DNA from: Deinococcus marmoris DSM 12784
GTDB taxonomy: Bacteria; Deinococcota; Deinococci; Deinococcales; Deinococcaceae
Direction: 5' to 3'
Assembly (NCBI RefSeq): GCF_000701405.1
Contig: NZ_JNIV01000156.1
Location: forward strand, 1 to 6,873
Length of the DNA: 6,873 nucleotides
The first letter of the stretch is position 1, and each line of letters opens with the position of its first letter. Both the position numbers and the translations under genes were made by a program. This document shows, one piece after another, positions 6,611-6,873 of the stretch. Under the pieces are notes generated by a model. That model had not been told where the DNA came from. It made no database searches and saw only the letters and a list, made by a program, of their open reading frames with translations.

Positions 6611-6873
6611 AGACTCCATGAAATCATCAGGATTTCTTGCTTCGCACTGCGGCGACGCAAACTGGGGAGGTGACTCGCCGGATGATGGAACTGTACAGCG
6701 ATTTCTTGATCTCCTCGTTCGGTCAAACGAGTGCCACCATGCTCGCCCAGTTGCTGCTGGGGGAAGTCAGTCACGATCAGGTCACTCGTTTTTTGCGTCA
6801 GGAAGAGGCTTTTTCCCGTACGCTCTGGAAACTGGCAAAGCCGTTGGTCAGGCAGATCGAGCAGGAGGACGGA
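6585..6873 (+). mobile_element. Left end of an IS4/IS701-like insertion sequence
   Basis: McrB similarity fades after GEYHFDPHSDAVF (about 6576) and a transposase starts about 100 bases later, so an element boundary lies between. TTAA at 6581-6584 fits the YTAR target duplication known for IS701-type elements, which would put the first base at 6585; this is a guess because the other end is not visible. A small inverted repeat, GAAATC (6620-6625) and GATTTC (6631-6636), lies in the leader before the transposase. Confidence 0.55.
6682..6873 (+). CDS. DDE transposase of IS4/IS701 type, N-terminal part (3' end outside window)
   Basis: The first 64 residues of a transposase, cut by the window edge. 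The ATG pair at 6682/6685 is preceded by GGGGAGG (6664-6670), 11 bases away; the GTG at 6670 is in frame and would add four residues (VTRR). The pattern MELYSDFLISSFGQTSAT, then GEVSHDQVTRFLRQEE and LWKLAKPLVRQIEQEDG, is the characteristic helical N-terminus of IS4-superfamily/IS701-like transposases, where SHDQ-TRFL is the most recognisable block. The catalytic D-D-E core would follow to the right, usually starting with a VDDS motif just beyond this point. The exact IS family is uncertain, and intactness cannot be judged. Confidence 0.8.
   Translation, partial: MMELYSDFLISSFGQTSATMLAQLLLGEVSHDQVTRFLRQEEAFSRTLWKLAKPLVRQIEQEDG

Noticed and set aside
6433..6774. 113-residue minus-strand open frame across the mcrB/IS boundary
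   Set aside because: Spans the element junction and is antisense to both genes.
1..6873. CRISPR arrays, tRNA or rRNA genes
   Set aside because: No regularly spaced repeats and no tRNA-like or rRNA sequence were seen.

Overview
The window looks like a chromosomal or plasmid accessory region from a GC-rich bacterium, most likely Deinococcus or a relative. That assignment is an inference from the roughly 58-60% GC of the host-like parts and from the general look of the McrB and transposase proteins; no rRNA or core gene confirms it. The theme is a damaged defence island bounded by two different insertion sequences, with one intact three-gene module in the middle.

Layout. Positions 1-331 hold the 3' end of an IS66-family element (C-terminus of the DDE transposase and its right terminus). 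It abuts 332-1845, the C-terminal 500 or so residues of a large Eco57I/type IIG-like N6-adenine methylase whose catalytic N-terminus is missing. Base composition changes sharply inside this remnant near 1481, from AT-rich to GC-rich. At 1917-3366 lies an uninterrupted operon of three genes joined by ATGA overlaps: a HigB/RelE-family toxin, an XRE-family HigA antitoxin with an extended C-terminal tail, and a SecB-like chaperone. This is the architecture of a toxin-antitoxin-chaperone (TAC) module. A perfect 18-bp palindrome overlapping a plausible promoter sits just upstream and is the probable autoregulatory operator.

Positions 3367-4045 are mostly non-coding. They contain a weak hairpin after the chaperone gene, a strong terminator-like hairpin that works best on the minus strand, and a possible 74-residue minus-strand ORF of unknown function ending just before that terminator. 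From 4046 (or 3950) to 6610 runs a McrB-like GTPase gene: an N-terminal DUF4357 domain, long middle regions, the McrB Walker A, and an apparent EVE-like domain inserted in the AAA+ core. The reading frame is lost before Walker B, where a second insertion sequence begins (about 6585). The N-terminus of that element's DDE transposase runs off the window at 6873.

How it works together. The methylase and McrB remnants are probably inactive, leaving the TAC operon as the only complete system. By the known TAC model, the chaperone would bind the antitoxin tail, protect it from aggregation and proteolysis and allow it to neutralise the toxin. Whether this copy acts in phage defence is inference, based on its neighbours and on the precedent of TAC systems in anti-phage immunity.
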